A DNA stretch of 64,000 nucleotides from Xenia sp. Carnegie-2017 (GCF_021976095.1 NW_025813487.1:14686563-14750562); one strand, 5' to 3'; shown: positions 1 to 13,500, numbered from the stretch's first letter. A program made the numbers and translations. Notes: a model not told the origin generated them from the letters alone.

Positions 1-1455
1 AACGGAAAAGATCTCAACATGCAAGAGCCTTCCGTAGACGGAAAAGATCTCAACATTTAAGAGCCTTCCGTGGACGAGAAATTCTCAACATGCAAGAGCC
101 TTCCGTGGACGGAAAAGATCTCAACATGCAAAAGCCTTCCGTGGACGGAAAAGATCTCAACATGCAAGAGCCTTCCATAGACGGAAAAGATCTCAACATG
201 CAAGAGCCTTCCGTAGACGGAAAAGATCTCAACATGCAAGAGCCTTCCGTGGACGGAAAAGATCTCAACATGCAAGAGCTTTCCGTGGACGGAAAAGATC
301 TCAACATGCAAGAGCTTTCCGTGGACGGAAAAGATCTCAACATGCAAGAGCCTTCCGTGGATGAAAAAGATCTCAACATGCAAGAGCCTTCCGTGGACGG
401 AAAAGATCTCAACATGCAAAAGCCTTCCATAGACGGAAAAGATCTCAACATGCAAGAGCCTTCCGTTGACGGAAAAGATCTCAACATGCAAGAGCCTTCC
501 GTGGACGGAAAAGACCTCAACATGCAAGAGCCTTCCGTTGACGGAAAAGATCTCAACATGCAAGAGCCTTCCGTGGACGAGAAATTCTCAACATGCAAGA
601 GCCTTCCATAGACGGAAAAGATCTCAACATGCAAGAACCTTCCGTTGACGGAAAAGATCTCAACATACAAGAGCCTTCCGTTGACGGAAAAGATCTCAAC
701 ATGCAAGAGCCTTCCGTTGACGGAAAAGATCTCAATATGCAAGAGCCTTCCGTGGACGGAAAAGATCTCAACATGCAAGAGCCTTCCGTTGACGGAAAAG
801 ATCTCAACATGCAAGAGCCTTCCGTTGACGGAAAAGATCTCAACATGCAAGAACCTTCCGTTGACGGAAAAGATCTCAACAGACAAGAGCCTTCCGTGGA
901 TGGAAAAGATCTCAACATGCAAGAGCCTTCCGTTGACGGAAAAGATCTCAACATGCAAGATCCTTCCATGGACGGAAAAGATCTCAACATGCAAGAGCCT
1001 TCCGTGGATGGAAAAGATCTCAAAATGCAAGAGCCTTCCGTGGACGGAAAAGATCTCAACATGCAAGAGCCTTCCGTGGATGGAAAAGATTTCAACATGC
1101 AAGAGCCTTCCGTGGATGGAAAGATCTCAACATGCAAGAGCCTTCCGTTGACGGAAAAGATCTCAACATGCAAGAGCCTTCCGTGGACGAGAAATTCTCA
1201 ACATGCTAGAGCCTTCCGTGGACGGAAAAGACCTCAACATGCAAGAGCCTTCCGTGGATGGAAAAGATCTCAACATGCAAGAGCCTTCCGTGGATGGAAA
1301 AGATCTCAACATGCAAGAGCCTTCCGTGGATGGAAAAGATCTCAACATGCAAGAGCCTTCCGTTGACGGAAAAGATCTCAACTTGCAAGAGCCTTCCGTG
1401 GATGGAAAAGATCTCAACATGCAAGAGCCTTCCGTGGACGGTAAGGATCTCAACA
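1..1455. repeat. 36 bp minisatellite, about 40 copies, runs off left edge
   Basis: The unit carries an AGATCT palindrome and the dyad TTCCGT-GG-ACGGAA. Because 36 is a multiple of 3, long open frames exist on both strands: 12-residue repeats MQEPSVDGKDLN on plus and HVEIFSVHGRLL on minus. Three units near 72, 577 and 1188 carry a shorter GAGAAATTC variant that shifts frame. The array sits in the minus-strand MDC1-like intron, starting about 30 bp after the 5' splice site of the BRCT exon. I read it as non-coding. Confidence 0.93.
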
Positions 1456-1485
1456 AACTAATCATCAAAAATGTGATTTACTGAC

Positions 1486-1560
1486 CTTTTTCGCCTTAGT
1501 CAAAGCGTTATCGTGTATTCCAGTGAATACAACTCTTACTGGATCTTGCTTTGAAAGACT
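1486..1560 (-). CDS. MDC1: MDC1-like exon 19: start of BRCT1
   Basis: The acceptor is CTTTTAG at 1561-1567 and the donor GTCAGT at 1480-1485. The exon has 25 codons in phase 0 at both ends. It reads SLSKQDPVRVVFTGIHDN followed by ALTKAKK. The run P-x-x-V-x-F-T-G matches the first beta strand and following turn of BRCT1 in MDC1 (human KVLFTGVVD). The remaining BRCT helices must lie left of the window. Confidence 0.82.
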
Positions 1561-4500
1561 CTAAAAGTTTTAGAATAAATGTGAGTATTCATATATTGAT
1601 TTTATCAATCGTAACAATTATTGGTTACAACATAAATTAACACAACAAAAAATGCATACAATGATGTATCCCCCCTCCCCCTCCACTCAACTCAATTTTC
1701 GAGCTGCTTACGTCCCTGCTTAGCAATGAATGCAAAATAAAAATTACATCGAAGTTGACCAAAACATTCTGTCATCTCATTATGTAGCTGTGGATAGCAA
1801 AATTGCAGTTGTAGGTAGCAAAACTGTAGCTGTGGTTAGCAAAATTGTAGTTGTAGATAGCTAAATTGTAGCTGTGGATTGCAAAATTGTAGCTGTAGAT
1901 AGCAAAATTGTATCTGTAGATAGCAAAATTGTAGTTGTAGATAGCAAAACTGTAGCTGTGGATTGCAAAATTGTAGCTGTAGATAGCAAAGTTGTAGTAG
2001 ATAATAAAATTGTAGCTGTAGATAGCAAAATTGTAGCTGTAGATAGCAAAATTGTAGCTGAATATAGCAATTGTAGCTGTAGATAGCAAAATTGCTGTAA
2101 TAAAAATTAGTTGTAGATAGCAAAATAGAATAGCTGTAGATAGAAAATTAGCTGTAGATAGCAAAATTAGCTAGATATAAAATTGTAGCTGTAGATAGCA
2201 AAATTGTAGCTGTAGATAGAAATGTAGCTGTAGATAAAAATTAGCTGTAGATATAAAAATTAGCTGTAGATAAAAATTGGATAGATAAAATGTAGCTAGA
2301 ATAAAATGTAGCTGTAGATAAAAATTAGTTGTAGATAAAAATTGGTAGATAGCAAAATTGTAGCTGTAGATAGCAAAATTAGCTGTAGATAAAATTGTAG
2401 CTGTGATAAAAAGCTGTAGATAAAATTGTAGCTGTGAATATAAAATTGTAGCTGTAGATAGTAAAATTGTAGCTGAGATAGAAAATTAGAATAGAAATGT
2501 AGCTAAGATAGAAAATTGTAGCTAGATAGCAAGTGTAGCTGCAGATAGCAAAAGTAGTAGATATAAAATTGAAGCAAATTGTAACTGTGAATAAAACAGA
2601 TAGCAAACTTAGATAGCAAAACTGTAGCTGTGAATAGCAAAAGCTGCAAAATTGTAGAATGGCAAAATGTAGCTGTGGATTAAAAATTGTAGCTGTAGAT
2701 AGCAAAATTGTAGCTGTATATAGCAAAATTGTAGCTGTAGATAGCAAAGTTGTAGCTGTGGATTGCAAAATTGTAGCTGTAGATAGCAAAGTTGTAGCTG
2801 TAGGTAGCAAAATAGCAGTTGTAGATAGCAAAATTGTAGCTGTAGATAGCAAAATTGTAGCTGTAGATAGCAAAATTGTAGCTGTAGATAGCAAAATTGT
2901 AGCTGTAGATAGCAAAATTGTAGCTGTAGATAGCAAAATTATAGCTGTAGATTGCAAAGTTGTAGCTGTGGATTGCAAAATTGTAGCTGTAGATAGCAAA
3001 ATTATAGCTGTAGATTGCAAAATTGTAGCTGTAGATAGCAAAATTGTAGCTGTGGATAGCAAAATTGTAGCTGTAGATAGCAAAATAGCTTGATACAAAC
3101 CTCGTTTTTGGCCTTTGTTGATCGACGAGTTGTGCGAGACGATATTTTCCCACTAGATGACGATGACGAAACAGATGACAAACTTTTACTGGCCGAATTG
3201 GGTGGAGTTGATTGTTTTGTTGGGTCATTCTATTGGATAAAAAAAAATATATCACTTAGGCTAAGAAAGCAACATGTATGTTAATTTGCAAAGAAGATGT
3301 TCTAACAATGGAAAGTTTTATTTCAACTGCTGTTTTGGTCCAATAAATTGTCTCAACAAAATCACATCGCAACAAACAATTACCTCAACTTTCATTTACA
3401 CGATGTCAAATTTCATTTAATTCCTAATCTTAATCCAATCCACTATCCGTCTTGCCAACTGTTTTAATTCGCCAATCGATTTTGAACGTTATATTATATT
3501 GACATAGGCACAGAATAAAATATCGCTGGCGCACTAAGTAATTCGTTCACTCAAAAACAACGTTCTTTACTCTTTAGAATAATACATTGAATATAAAAAA
3601 CAAACTTTTTTATTACAGACATGTTTCGGCAAACTTATGCCATCATCAGTGTGAATGAATGAGTTACAGAATGTGATACTTAAATACATAAATAGAGATA
3701 AACGAATTACAGTTAATGGAAATGAGGATAGCATTACAAATATTTATAATTAATTAACATATGGAAGTTAGACGATATCGTAACATATTCCTTCACACTG
3801 ATGATGGCAAAAGTTTGCCGAAACATGTCTGTATTAAAAAAGTTTGTTCTTTAGACGATATCGTAACATATTCATTCACACTGATGATGGCATACGTTTG
3901 CCGAAACATGTCTGTATTAAAAAAGTTTGTTCTTTAGACGATATCGTAACATATTCAGTCACACTGATGATGGAAAAAGTTTGCCGAAACATGTCTGTAT
4001 TAAAAAAGTTTGTTCTTTAGACGATATCGTAACATATTCATTCACACTGATGATGGCATACGTTTGCCGAAACATGTCTCTATTAAAAAAGTTTGTTCTT
4101 TAGACGATATCGTAACATATTCATTCACACTGATGATGGAAAAAGTTTGCCGAAACATGTCTGTATTAAAAAAGTTTGTTCGTTATAGTCAATGTATTAT
4201 TTCAATTGTGCTTCTACGTATGTATGGAAATATTATCTTTAGAAGCTACTTCGAACGTTTCGTTCATTTTTTTTCTCTTTTTTCCTCAAAACTCAGTAAA
4301 ATGACATAAAAGTTAGTAACACAACGATATATGGCCTCTCTCTTATAAAAATACAGCAAGAAGCGGACACGTGACACCCTCAGTGACGTAGATAAAATAA
4401 AACTACAAAAATAAATGAATGAAAGGATATACGTACGTTCGACACATCAACATGAGGTACATTCGCATCATTAGAGTTTTGGACATCATCCACTTTCAAA

Positions 4501-7500
4501 TCTTCTTTCCTTGAAGATTCCGCACGTTTTCTCTTGCCTTTCGTTTCATGTTGATTGTCAACTGAATTCTTTGAAGACTTTCGCTTTTTCGCTTGAGCAG
4601 TAACGCTAGCGAGCGGTGATGAATTCTTGACGGTTTTCTCAACAAAGTTACTTTTGATATTTTCCTCGTCTTTCTGTAAACCTTTTTCATCGTCGTACGC
4701 CTGTATTGTGCCTTCATTACTCACTCGACCAGCGGTTTTTCTACACGATTTCCTAGAAAATCTACCAATACTTTCCGTCTTTTTACTTCTTTTTGAGAAA
4801 GCATCCACTCGAGGAAAGCCGCTTGGCAAAACATCCAGATGATCGAATTTGTTTTTCTCGTAAAGCAAATCATTGTCATTTGAAACTCGAGATTCACGAG
4901 GGAATTTTTTAAGCTCTACAGGATCCCGAGTCTTGACTTTATTCTCCACGTTTTCCTCATCTTCAAACGTTTTCGATGATGCTTCGCCAACATCTTTAGT
5001 CTCCACGTTTTCTTCATCGTCAAACGTTTTCGATGATGCTTCGCCAACATCTTTATTCTTCACGTTTTCTTCATTGTCAAACGTTTTCGATGATGCTTCG
5101 CCAACATCTTTAGTCTCCACGTTTTCTTCATTGTCAAACGTTTTCGATGATGCTTCGCCAACATCTTTATTCTCCGCGTTTTCTTCATCGTCAAACGTTT
5201 TCGATGATGCTTCGCCAACATCTTTATTCTCCGCGTTTTCTTCATTGTCAAACGTTTTCGATGATGATTCGCCAACGTCTAATGAATCGTTCGTTTTCTC
5301 GCTTTCTTTTCTTCGACTTTTGCGAGAAAATTTTGACAATGTACGTCGCTTTTTCTCCGTACACGAAGTGAATTTATTTTGATCCTGTGCACTTTTACCT
5401 TCCAAGCCATCGTTATGATTTATATTTTCAGCTAAATCGCTTGCGACAACGTTTTTATCTTTATCCGTTGGTTTTCCCCTTAAGTATTTCCCCTTTTGCG
5501 TTTTCTGAGTATCACAGTCGTTTTTTTGAGGTTGACGAATTTCATCATTGGAAATAAAATTCCCTCGAGTCTTGCGCTTCTTGCCACTCGAACGATTCTC
5601 GGCTTTCTTGGAAGATCCTTTCCCCCCTGAATCGTCGCACACTGCATCAAGATCAAGACCATTGGACTTCATCTTTGAGAAATTGCCTGAAAATTGTTTC
5701 ACCACGACATAAGAACCACTTTTATCATCATCTCTTTTCAGGTTGCGCTGATTTGTGTCCGCAAGACTGGAGTATTGAGAAATTTCACGTTTTCGATCAG
5801 CTTCGTTTTCAACCAATGAAATCTGCAACTAAGTCAAAACGATCAAAGAAATCTTTTAGGAATGTTGCAGCAAACAAAAAACATACATCAACGAATGAAT
5901 TGAAGGCACCGTGCACCTTCCCACGAGATTTAGAATACCGCTGTTGACTGTTATCAACGGCTCATATAAGATGGTCTTGTAGTTAATAAAAAGGTTTTAA
6001 ATCATACGGGGGACAAACCCAATACGTAAACTTTAAGCTCTATTCATCTTTATTACTTGCCAAAATTGATTGTATTTATATGATAGAGTACACAAAATTA
6101 ACGTTTCCCAAAGTCCCTCGTATGCCATGACGACACCATGTTGTTTTTTGAACTCGCTTTCGTCATTAAATTTTCAAGTTTTGGAGTGTGATACGCATGC
6201 TTGAATTTCAAGAGCACCGTGCCTTTGGTGAACCATGCACGAGCTTAGTGGCGAAATAGTTAAATATCTCACCTGAAACAAGTCGCTTTCTTCATCTTCA
6301 GCGCCCGAATTTCCCTCTTTCTCTGACACGTGACTTTTTAAAGTATCCCTTTTTTGCTGTTTCGAGTCGACAGTCGGAATTTCGTCGGAATTCTTTCTTT
6401 TTCTCAAAATTCTTTTTGTGTTTTGCACCGTTTCGCAGTTAGGATTCTCGGTAGCAATATCGGCTGATGGTTTTCGTCTCCTTGATTTTCTTGTCACAGT
6501 CGAAGCACGAGTCGTATATCTAGCTGTTCTACCTCTACCCCGTTTCACCACAAGAGACTCACAGGATTCCTCAATGTCCTCATCTATAGGTACGTCATCA
6601 TCGTGGTTCGTTTTGTCTTCTTGAGTTTTGTTGCTTCGAAGAGATCTCGATTTCTATATGTATTATCAACAAAAATACTTAATACAAAAATAATACAAAC
6701 GACTAGAAGAGTATAGCGAAAGAGTAATGCTTTATAAATCAAATTACTTTTGTAAAAATCATTTGCACCTATAAATCTACAAATCTGTTGTTTTTCAGTG
6801 AGCGAACATCAATATATTTACATACCACAACCAAACATGTGGACTGGCTACGCTACTGTAAGTGTCCATTCACATGGCAATATAACAGATAGTAAAATTT
6901 TACTTTGAATGATGTAATGAAAACGCAGTTTTTCAGTGAGTGAACAGCAATATATTTACATAACACAACCAAACATGCGGACTGGCTACGCTACTGTAAG
7001 TGTCCATTCACATGGCAATATAACAAATAGTAATATTTTACTTTGAATGATGTAATGACAACGCTGTTTTTCAGTGAGTGAACAGCAATATATTTACATA
7101 ACACAATCAAACATGTGGACTGGCTACTCTACAGTAAATGCTCATTAACATGGCAATTTGAATGATGTAATAAAACACACAAAGCGTCCTAAATCAAAAT
7201 GTGATTTCTAAAATTGCTTTCAAATCACCAATCTACGGCCCCCACCCTCTACGCAACAGTCAAAAACATGCCACAAGCGATAGGAGATGGTATTCATGTT
7301 AATGTTACCAAACCCCGCGCACAATTACTTAAGATGATCAAGATAATTCATAAAATACAGATCCAAAAATCTACCTGAGTAGTTTCCGCGGGAAAAGTTT
7401 TCTTTCGTGACGAGTTTTTGCTGAAAGAGAAGTCGTCATCGCTGTCTATAAGAAAAGTGAAAAAGACATGAAACGCCACGAGCAAATTTTTTAAAATTTA

Positions 7501-10500
7501 AAATCGCCAACGTCACCTGACTTTGAATTCAGTAAAACAGAAAGTGGTGGAAAGTTATCTGAACATTCGCTAGACACATCGTTCTCTTGTCCATAATACT
7601 TTTGCGTAGGCTCATCGTCTATTTCTAATCAATCAAAATGTAAATTTTACACATTTGTCACATTTGTCATTTTTCGAAGCGTACGTTTCCCAAAAAAACA
7701 AATGTTACTCTAGTTCAGAAGAAGACAACCTTCCAAGATGATGGAAGAGGAGGGAGGGGAGGGTAGGGGTTCTAAATCTTACATTTACTACATTTACAAA
7801 TCACTTACATGGATACGATCGAAAGGTTAGTGAAAGATCGAGAGCTTCGTACAGCAGTAGCTGATGAAGGGTAGCTCAAAACACATTATTAAAAATATCT
7901 TTTTACTTTAAAACACTTTAATACATATTTAAATATTAATACTCTTAGCCTTAAATATTCTTGAGGAATTTCTTTATAAATGCATTTAGGGCTGTTGCGT
8001 AATTTAGATTGCACGACTGGGAGAGAAATATGTCAATTAGAACCATTGTAAGGAGCAGCTTTAGGTGCAAAAAAAATTTAGGTGGTTTCCTTAACTTAAA
8101 GCATGGGCTTATAATTCCCGGATGACTCACACTCACACACGAAGGTTCCTACACTCACACGAAGGCTCCTACACTCACACAAAGCTTCCTACACTCACAC
8201 GAACGTTCCTACACTCACACGAAGTTTCCTACACTCACACGAAGTTTCCTACACTCACACGAAGGTTCCTACACTCACACGAAGTTTCCTACACTCGCAC
8301 GAAGGATCCTACACTCACACGAAGTTTCCTACACTCACACGAAGGTTCCTACACTCGCACGAAGGTTCCTACACTCACACGAAGTTTCCTACACTCACAT
8401 GAAGCTTCCTACACTCAAACGAAGGTTCCTACACTCACACGAAGGTTCCTACACTCACACGAAGGTTCCTACACTCACACGAACGTTCCTACACTCACAC
8501 GAACGTTCCTACACTCAAACGAAGGTTCCTACACTCAAACGAAGGTTCCTACACTCAAACGAAGGTTCCTACACTCAAACGAAGGTTCCTACACTCAAAC
8601 GAAGGTTCCTACACTTGTTCAAGGGATGTGTTCGAAGACTCAGTTCCCAGAGTGTTGTTGTACCAGCGACTGGAAAGCTGAGATGAGTTTCCCAACAACT
8701 ATTATTTAGAAATTTCAAACCAAACCTATAATTTTGACCTACACTAAATCCACCACTTATTGAAAATGACACACAACACACCTTATTGCCAACGCTGTTT
8801 GGTGGAGAAACATCTCTATTTTTTACTTTAAATAAAAACAAACTCACCTTTATTCAGATCCTGAGAGTTCATTGCTCCGGGTACTTTCAAACGGTCGTTC
8901 AGTGGTGGCGTTTTTATGACGAGATCATCAGATGTTTCGTTCTCAGTTTCTTTATCCAATTGCGCAACGTTGAAATTCAAGCCATATGCCTGAGTCTCGA
9001 TATTGTTCTCTTCATCCTCCAGCACGGTGTCTATTCCGGACGGTGGCGTTTCTCCAACATCTCTGATATCGTTCTCCTTTCCCATCTCTGCATCGGAAAC
9101 TTTACCCTCGGAGGTTGAAGGCTTAAAATATCGGTTACTTCATTATGAAAAGTTTTTAACTTGAAGATACGTACGTATCACCTGGCCAAACTTACTCACC
9201 AAAAATATATTCTTGGGTTGTACGTCATCCGATATTTGATATGTGAGTGTTTTCCTAGCTCCATCAGCCTCGTATACTTCGTGAATATCTTTGGCATTGG
9301 ATATTTCATCATCGGTGACGTCATCATCATCATCATCATCATCATCGGAATCCAAGACCCGGAATCTTGTATCTAGGGAAATTTTGATCCCTTGTTCTCC
9401 GCTCCGCCCTAGATTGGATTCTTCATCGTTTACGGCTTCCGGTGATTCTGGAATAATAGACGGTTCCGATGTTTGCGCAGAAGAATCATCCGAAGGCAAG
9501 TCATCCTGGTTCGTGGGGCGAGCATCTACCTATATAATCAGCATATATGATTAATTCAAAATACAATGAAGTGCAAACAGCTATAGACGAGATAAATGGA
9601 AAGAGCCAAATGTATGATTCACCCTAACAAAAAACCGTTCATATAAGGTAGGTACTTACTGTGTTCGTATGGAGTTTTGAACATCCTTCTCCACTTTCTT
9701 GGGGAGTTTCCGGTACTGGAAAAAAATTTTCGACCTCAGTGGAACAACTATTTACTGCAGCAATCAAAAAATATATATTTCCGATATGAATCAAAGTGGG
9801 TTGCATTGAAAAATTTTTTTTGATGAAAAAAAAAAGAAATAAAGTGCACGTTTTGAGCCCTGGAATATCGTTACATGTTTGTAAATGTAGATTTTCCAGG
9901 TTAGTGGAGTATTGAGAAGGACTGTTGATGTTGACTGACGTTTCCATAATCTTAGCGGTATACATCAGACATCAGCTTGAGTTGTCAAATTCCGAATCAA
10001 GCGAGAAGTAAACGTCAGGTTTGACGTCTGTGAACACGTTGACCTTCAAGATTGTTGAAACGTCTGTTCACACCGACGCCAACAGTTCATCTTGGAACTG
10101 CACTAACCTGGACAATCAACGTCTACGAACATGCAAAGAAGCAAAAACAACAAAATTCGGGCAAAAAGTTTCAACTCTATGACTTTACCCGGCCGTCAAA
10201 CATCGAACTTTTTATCCTCACCTGATATGATATTCCCATTAAACATTCTTTTACTATCACCGGAATGACGTACCTCGGAGCTTTCGTTAACATTGATATC
10301 CATGAAATTCCTAATAATAAGGATCAATTTTCAATAATTTAATGAAAGGTTATAGATCGCTTGAAGTGGAATTTTTCTTTTTTTAGAAAATTTTTTCCCG
10401 TTCATTGTTCTTCAGACACGATGATTCAAAACAAAAATATTTGTATTGTACGAGTGATGGTCTCGTTAATGATTGGTCGACAGCAAACTGCGTTAGTAGA

Positions 10501-13500
10501 GGGGCAGCGGTATTTCGGGAAAATGTTTCTCTCAATTTCTGGCGCAATATCTTACAGTCCATATAGATATTTACATTAATTCAAACTAGAATTGAAACTA
10601 GAATTGAAACTAGAATCACTATCTTTTTGTTTCAATAAAAAAAAATTAGTAAAGCAGGAAAGTTCGTCACTTCCGTCAATTAATAGAAGCAAAAGAGACA
10701 GGATAAGAGAATTATTAGGGGCGAACAAGCTTAAACGACATTTTAGGTAATATAGTTAAATGTTCACAAACCATTTGGAACTTTCAACATTTGTTAAGCC
10801 ATTTCGAGTTAAACTTCCAATGCCCGGGCTTTTCATCACTTTGACGTCACACGATCGTTTCAATGTCCCCGGGGGCGAGGGGTTATCGTTTTCGGGGTGC
10901 AATGGCGTTGGTGGAATGGTTTCATCACACGGACTTTCAATCACTTTGACGTCACACGACCGTTTCAATATCCCCAGTGGTGGGGCGTTTTCATTTTCAG
11001 GGTGCAATGGCGATGGTGAAATGGTTTCATCACACGGACTTTCAATCACTTTGACGTCACACGACCGTTTCAATGTCCCCAGTGTTGGGGCGTTTTTATT
11101 GTCAGGGTGCAATGGCGATGGTGAAATGGTTTCATCACACGGACTTTCCATTACTTTTACGTCACACGACCGTTCCAATGTCACCAAAGGTTGGGCGCTT
11201 TCATTGTAAGGGTGCAATGGCGTTGGTGAAATGGTTTCAGCAGGTGGACTCTCCATCACTTTGACGTCACACGACCGTTTCAATTCTGCTTGTGGTTGGT
11301 CATTTTCTTTCTCAAAGCGGGGTGGTGAGGATGATAAGGTCTGGGCATCACATGTTTGTGTCGCAGCCACAACAGCGTCATCGCCACCAGGAGAACACTG
11401 GTGAACTTGGGTGAATGGTACGGTGTCAGCACCACAAGCGTTTGTCGCAGCCACAACAGTGTCGTGTTCGCAAGGAGAAGTGTATTGGTCGACTTGGGTG
11501 GGTGGAATGGTGTCAGCATCACTAGTTTTGGTGGTGTCCATCACGTTGTCATGGCCGCCAGGAGAATATTTCACCTTTTCTCGTCGCTGAACGCGATACC
11601 AGCGGAAAAACCTACACGAAGAAATATTGTTAAACTATTGGTAACGTGGTTTTGAAGTTTTTCAACTAAATGAGTTGTGGCCCTTCCCTAGTGTTTTTAT
11701 GTGCCTTCGTAACTCTCTTTCTTCAGCCGAGTTTTTACATCCTACATCACTATCACTGTTCCTAGTGTTTTCTTGTGCCTTCGTAACTCTCTTTCTTCAG
11801 GCGAGTTTTTACATCCTACATCACTACCACTGTTCCTAGTGTTTTCTTGTGCCTTCGTAACTCTCTTACTTCAGGCGAGTTTTTACATCCTACATCACTA
11901 CCACTGTTCCTAGTGTTTTCTTGTGCCTTCGTAACTCTCTTTCTTCAGGCGAGTTTTTACATCCTACATCACTACCACTGTTCCTTTTTGTGCCTTCGTA
12001 ACTCTTTCTTCAGGCGAGTTTTACATCCTACATCACTACCACTGTTCCTTTTTTGTGCCTTCGTAACTCTCTTTCTTCAGCCGAGTTTTTACATCCTACA
12101 TCACTACCACTGTTCCTAGTGTTTTCTTGTGCCTTCGTAACTCTCTTCAGGCGAGTTTTTACATCCTACATCACTACCACTGTTCCTAGTGTTTTCTTGT
12201 GCCTTTGTCACTCTCTTTCTTCAGCCGAGTTTTACATCCCACATCACTACCACTGTTCCTGTTTTCTTGTGCCTTCGTAACTCTTTCAGCCGAGTTTTAC
12301 ATCCTACATCACTACCACTGTTCCTGTTTCCTTGTGCCTTTGTCACTCCTTCAGCCGAGTTTTACACCCTACATCACTACCACTGTTCCTGTTTTCTTGT
12401 GCCTTCGTAACTCTTTCTTCAGCCGAGTTTACATCCACATCACTACCATTGTCCCTAACCTCTTCTTCAGGCGAGTTTTACATCCTACATCACTACCACT
12501 GTTCCGTGTTTCTTGTGCCTTCGTAACTCTTTCTTCAGCCGAGTTTTTACATCCTACATCACTACCACTGTTCCTAGTGTTTTCTTGTGCCTTAACTCTC
12601 TTCTTCAGCCGAGTTTTACATCCTACATCACTACCACTGTTCCTAGTTTTTGTGCCTTCGTAACTCTTCTTCAGGCGAGTTTTACACCCTACATCACTAC
12701 CACTGTTCCTAGTTTTGTGCCTTCGTAACTCTCTTCTTCAGGCGAGTTTTACATCCCATCACTACCACTGTTCCTAGTGTTTTCTTGTGCCTTCGTAACT
12801 CTCTTCTTCAGGCGAGTTTTACACATTTCCCTTGTGCCTTCGTAACTCTCTTTACTAGTTTTACATCCTACATCACTACCACTGTTCCTGTTTTCTTGCC
12901 TTCGTAACTCTCTTACTTCAGGCGAGTTTTTACATCCTACATCACTACCACTGTTCCTGTTTTCTTGTGCCTTAACTCTTTCTTCAGCCGAGTTTTACAT
13001 CCCACATCACTACCACTGTTCCTGTTTTTGTGCCTTCGTAACTCTTTCTTCAGGCGAGTTTTTACACCCTACATCACTACCACTGTTCCTGTTTTCTGTG
13101 CCTTCGTAACTCTTTCTTCAGGCGAGTTTTACATCCACATCACTACCACTGTTCCTAGTGTTTTGTGCCTTCGTAACTCTTTCTTCAGGCGAGTTTTTAC
13201 ACCCTACATCACTACCACTGTTCCTAGTGTTTTCTTGTGCCTTCGTAACTCTTTCTTCAGGCGAGTTTTTACATCCTACATCACTACCACTGTTCCTAGT
13301 GTTTTCTTGTGCCTTTGTCACTCGCTTTCTTCAGGCGAGTTTTTACATCCTACATCACTACCACTGTTCCTAGTGTTTTCTTGCGCCTTCGCCACTCGCT
13401 TTCTTCAGCCAAGTTATTACACCCTACAGCACTACCACTGAGAAGTTGCATGTTTCAACATTTACCATCTATCGTTTTCCTTTCGCAATTGTCTTGCTTC

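Larger units (their letters stand above)
3230..4436. other. MDC1-like intron 17 with repeat blocks
   Basis: This intron holds one inverted and five direct copies of an 83 bp repeat (listed separately). The remaining sequence at 3300-3590 and 4190-4430 shows no exon I can support on either strand. Confidence 0.6.

Noticed and set aside
50-1484. Long open frames on both strands (up to 350 codons) made of 12-residue repeats
   Set aside because: They follow from a 36 bp unit without stops. Single-base unit variants shift the frame, and the region lies in an intron of a well-supported minus-strand gene.
3090-3284. Plus-strand 64-codon frame with DDDDETDD
   Set aside because: It is the antisense shadow of MDC1-like exon 18, which has matching splice sites and phase.
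4873-5382. Plus-strand 169-codon Ser/Phe repeat frame
   Set aside because: Antisense shadow of the 19-residue repeats of exon 17.
10760-11209. Plus-strand 149-codon frame
   Set aside because: Antisense shadow of exon 9 repeats; no start context or splice fit.
13118-13321. 67-codon minus frame GSDVGCKNSPEER repeats as a coding exon of the MDC1-like gene
   Set aside because: Composition suits the gene, but intact units are 74 bp and would break the frame. Only the 72 bp variants are open.
8122-13440. Regular short repeats as CRISPR-like arrays
   Set aside because: There are no unique spacers between units, and the setting is a eukaryotic intron.
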